Source: JABDOU01 sp041567895
GTDB lineage: Bacteria; Actinomycetota; Acidimicrobiia; Spongiisociales; SHLN01
Length of the DNA stretch: 64,000 nucleotides
Assembly (NCBI GenBank): GCA_041567895.1
Contig: JBFGAX010000001.1
Location: 1 to 64,000, forward strand
Reading direction: 5' to 3'
Translations under genes and position numbers: made by a program
Shown: piece after piece, positions 61,454-64,000 of the stretch
Position numbering within the stretch: position 1 is the stretch's first letter
Layout of the letters: each line of letters opens with the position of its first letter
Notes under the pieces: model-generated
Told to the model about the DNA's origin: nothing
What the model saw: only the letters and a program-made list of their open reading frames with translations
Database searches by the model: none

Positions 61454-64000
61454 CACGCCAACAACTCCCGGGCCTTCTTCCCCATTGCCTCGACCGCCTC
61501 CGAAACATCATCACCACCGGGACCGCCCGCCATGGATAGTTCTGCATCCTTGCCGCCGCCACCACGAACGATCCTGGCTCCTGTGGCAACGATGTCTGCC
61601 GCGGACAAACCTTTCTGGACGAGATCCTTTGACAGCAGCACGACCAGACTCGCTTTGCCGTCTCGATTGGTACCGAGCACCACGACGGAACTTCCGAGCC
61701 GGTCCCGGAGCTGGAGGGCGAGCATCCGAAGACCGTCGGGGGTCGCGTCGGGAACCGTGGCCGCCACGACGCTCGACGCTCCGATTGCCTCGGCAGCCCC
61801 GGCCAATGCTGCCGCCGCCTCGCTCCTGTGACGCTGCTCGAAGTCGGCAATTCTCTTTTCCTGATCTTTCACTCTTCCGAGTAACGAACCGATGGCGCCG
61901 GGTAACTCGGCCGGCGTGCTCTTCAGCAGGCCGGCGCCGGAACGGACTGTGTTACGAAGTTCAACGATGTGCAGGTAGGCATCGGTTCCGGTCAAAGCCT
62001 CAAAGCGGCGAATGTTGGCACCGATCGACGATTCGGTCGAGATCAGAAGTGGTCCCACCTGGCCGGTGGAAACGGTGTGAGTTCCGCCGCAGAACTCGAG
62101 CGAGTACCCACCGGCGGAGACGACCCGCACCTGTTCTCCGTACTTGTCGCCGAAGAACGCAACGGCACCCATCTTTTCAGCTTCTTCTTTGGTCGCCTCG
62201 ATGGTTCGTACGCGATCGTTTTCGATGATCCGCTCATTGGTCAATCGCTCCACCTCGGCCAGTTCATCCGGTTCGAGCGCAGCGTGATGACTGAAGTCAA
62301 ACCTCAAGCGCCCGGCTTCAACCAGCGAACCGTTCTGACGAGCGTGTGGTCCGATCACATCGCGCAGTGATGCGTGGAGAACATGGGTTCCTGTGTGGCT
62401 CTTGCTCACTCGCTCGCGCCGATCGTGATCAATCTCGGCGTGTGCATCCTGGCCAACGGCAACCGACCCTCGCACGACTCTCGCCTTGTGACCGTGTAGT
62501 CCGGTCACTGGTGCCTGCGTGTCGACCACTCTCACCGCACCGGTTTCGGTAACGATTTCACCGGTATCACCCACCTGTCCGCCCCCTTCTGCATAGAAGG
62601 GTGTGCGGTCGACAAATAGCTCGACCTCTTCGCCTTCGGCGGCGGAAGTCACCATTTCTCCTTCGCGAACAATCGCCAGGATCAAGGCCGGCGACGTCTC
62701 GAGCTCGTAACCGACGAATTCTGTTGCACCGGCGCTGTCCAAAACGTCACGAATGATCTCTGCGGCCTGAAAATCGTCCGCATCGAACGACAGCAACCTG
62801 GAACGGCGACGCTGTTCTTGCATTGCTTCGTCGAATCCGTCCCGGTCCACGGTCGCCCCCCGTTCGCCGGCGATCTCGGTCGTGAGCTCGATGGGAAACC
62901 CGTACGTATCGTGCAGGCGGAAAGCGGTGCTGCCATCGATTCGGTTCTCCGTCGACTCTTCGAGCGCATCCTCGAGCATTGCATAGCCGGTTTCGAGGGT
63001 GCGCCGGAACCCGACCTCCTCACGTTCCACGACTTCCTTGATGAAATCACGTTCCGCCCCAAGATCGGGATATGCGTCTGACATGATGTCGACGGTGATA
63101 TCAGCCAACCCTGGTGTGACGTTGTCCTCGCAGCCGAGTTGCCAGGCATGTCTGACAGCTCGCCGGATCAGACGACGGAGGATGTATCCGCGCCCTTCGT
63201 TCGATGGTACGACGCCATCGCCGATCAGGAACGTCATGGTGCGCCCGTGGTCGGCGAGGATCCGGAGACTCACATCGGTGGTTTCGTTCTCGCCGTATTT
63301 CGTGTCGGTCGCCTGCGCCCCGAAGTCGAGCACCGGCCGGACGGTGTCCGCATCGAACACCGAATCCAGATCGTTGAGAACCATGTTCAGCCGCTCGATA
63401 CCCGCCCCGGTGTCAATGCTCTTCTTCGGGAGGTCGCCTACAACGTGATAAGGAGCGTCCTGAATATTCTGCATGAACACCAGATTCCAGATCTCGACGA
63501 ACCGGTCTTCATCTCCTCCGATCGGCCCCCCGTCCTCGCCCCGGTGAGCACCCCGGTCGTAGAAGATCTCCGAGGCGGGTCCACACGGACCCGGAACGCC
63601 CATCTGCCAGAAATTGTCTTTGTCACCCCGCTGGAGTCGTTCAGGAGGAACGCCGACGCCGTCAATCCAGATTTCTGCTGCCTCGTCATCGTCCTTATAT
63701 ACGGTGAACCACAGACGCTCGGGATCTAGCCCGAATCCGTCCGTAACGAGCTCATAGCTCCAGGGAATCGCAAGTTCTTTGAAGTAATCGCCGAAGCTGA
63801 AGTTTCCGAGCATCTCGAAGAAGGTGAAGTGGCGATCGGTGGTCCCGATGATGTCGATGTCAGAGGTCCGGGCACATTTCTGTATGGACGTGGCGCGTGG
63901 ATACGGAGGCGGTTCATCGCCCAAAAAGTAGGGCTTGAACTGCACCATTCCGGCGTTGGTGAGAAGGAGCGTGGGATCGACCGGTATCAGAGAAGAGCTC
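61453..64000 (-). CDS. alaS: alanyl-tRNA synthetase (5' end outside the window)
   Basis: Class II synthetase for tRNA-Ala. The frame continues past the first internal ATG (63948) to the window edge, reading SSSLIPVDPTLLLTNAG before it, so about 25 N-terminal residues are missing. It has motif 2 (QFKPYFLGDEPPPYPRATSI), the core, and the editing domain with HTGTHVLHASLRDVIG and the second zinc motif FCGGTH. The C-Ala domain ends GGPGGDDVSEAVEAMGKKA. First gene of the run alaS-ruvX-mltG-aroE. Confidence 0.97.
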   Translation of the reverse strand, partial: SSSLIPVDPTLLLTNAGMVQFKPYFLGDEPPPYPRATSIQKCARTSDIDIIGTTDRHFTFFEMLGNFSFGDYFKELAIPWSYELVTDGFGLDPERLWFTVYKDDDEAAEIWIDGVGVPPERLQRGDKDNFWQMGVPGPCGPASEIFYDRGAHRGEDGGPIGGDEDRFVEIWNLVFMQNIQDAPYHVVGDLPKKSIDTGAGIERLNMVLNDLDSVFDADTVRPVLDFGAQATDTKYGENETTDVSLRILADHGRTMTFLIGDGVVPSNEGRGYILRRLIRRAVRHAWQLGCEDNVTPGLADITVDIMSDAYPDLGAERDFIKEVVEREEVGFRRTLETGYAMLEDALEESTENRIDGSTAFRLHDTYGFPIELTTEIAGERGATVDRDGFDEAMQEQRRRSRLLSFDADDFQAAEIIRDVLDSAGATEFVGYELETSPALILAIVREGEMVTSAAEGEEVELFVDRTPFYAEGGGQVGDTGEIVTETGAVRVVDTQAPVTGLHGHKARVVRGSVAVGQDAHAEIDHDRRERVSKSHTGTHVLHASLRDVIGPHARQNGSLVEAGRLRFDFSHHAALEPDELAEVERLTNERIIENDRVRTIEATKEEAEKMGAVAFFGDKYGEQVRVVSAGGYSLEFCGGTHTVSTGQVGPLLISTESSIGANIRRFEALTGTDAYLHIVELRNTVRSGAGLLKSTPAELPGAIGSLLGRVKDQEKRIADFEQRHRSEAAAALAGAAEAIGASSVVAATVPDATPDGLRMLALQLRDRLGSSVVVLGTNRDGKASLVVLLSKDLVQKGLSAADIVATGARIVRGGGGKDAELSMAGGPGGDDVSEAVEAMGKKARELLA

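Overview
The window is a 64 kb piece of a bacterial chromosome. It most likely comes from a deep-branching member of the Actinomycetota (Acidimicrobiia or a relative). The evidence is an actinobacterial-type IHF (mIHF) domain, a PriA without helicase motifs, a PyrR-binding hairpin over the pyrR ribosome binding site as in mycobacteria, monoderm-type gene content (type IV pilus genes but no secretin), and an alaS-ruvX-mltG-aroE-(pil)-aroC-aroB-efp-nusB-pyr neighbourhood that parallels M. tuberculosis. The class-level assignment is inference from gene content only. Of 58 protein genes, 56 are on the minus strand, as is the 16S rRNA gene; the exceptions are a 3-hydroxyacyl-CoA dehydrogenase and a penicillin-binding protein. 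I see no insertion sequences, phage genes, CRISPR arrays or tRNA genes. This is a core-genome region.

In transcription order (right to left) it starts inside alaS, followed by ruvX, mltG and aroE. A type IV pilus cluster comes next: pilB, pilT, pilC, two prepilins, pilD, pilM, pilN, pilO and a PilP-like gene. Then come aroC, aroB, leuA, efp and nusB. The pyrimidine operon pyrR-pyrB-pyrC-carA-carB-pyrD-pyrF follows behind a PyrR-binding hairpin. It runs into an in-frame fusion of mIHF with guanylate kinase, then rpoZ, coaBC, priA, def, fmt and rpe. A GGDEF response regulator and an MFS transporter come next. Beyond them an FMN riboswitch heads ribD-ribE-ribBA-ribH. After a terminator or attenuator and a pseudoknot-capable leader come infC-rpmI-rplT, an RNA methyltransferase gene, pheS-pheT, argF and a 3-methyladenine DNA glycosylase gene.

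To the left lie a class A penicillin-binding protein (+), a GAF histidine kinase, tyrS, and a 3-hydroxyacyl-CoA dehydrogenase (+). These are followed by a branched-chain-type ABC importer operon (livF-livG-acyl-CoA synthetase-livH-livM-livK), a geranylgeranyl reductase family gene, and the 5' end of an rRNA operon with a boxA antitermination site.

The least ordinary items are these: the mIHF-guanylate kinase fusion; interleaved inverted repeats in the infC leader, with an AUC start codon and an acidic IF3 tail; three 23-bp tandem repeats upstream of the major-pilin-like gene; a PilT carrying a PilB-type N-terminal domain; a tyrosyl-tRNA synthetase whose HIGH signature reads TLGW; a class 1 PyrD with no pyrK beside it; and a class A PBP with a lipobox instead of an ordinary membrane anchor.
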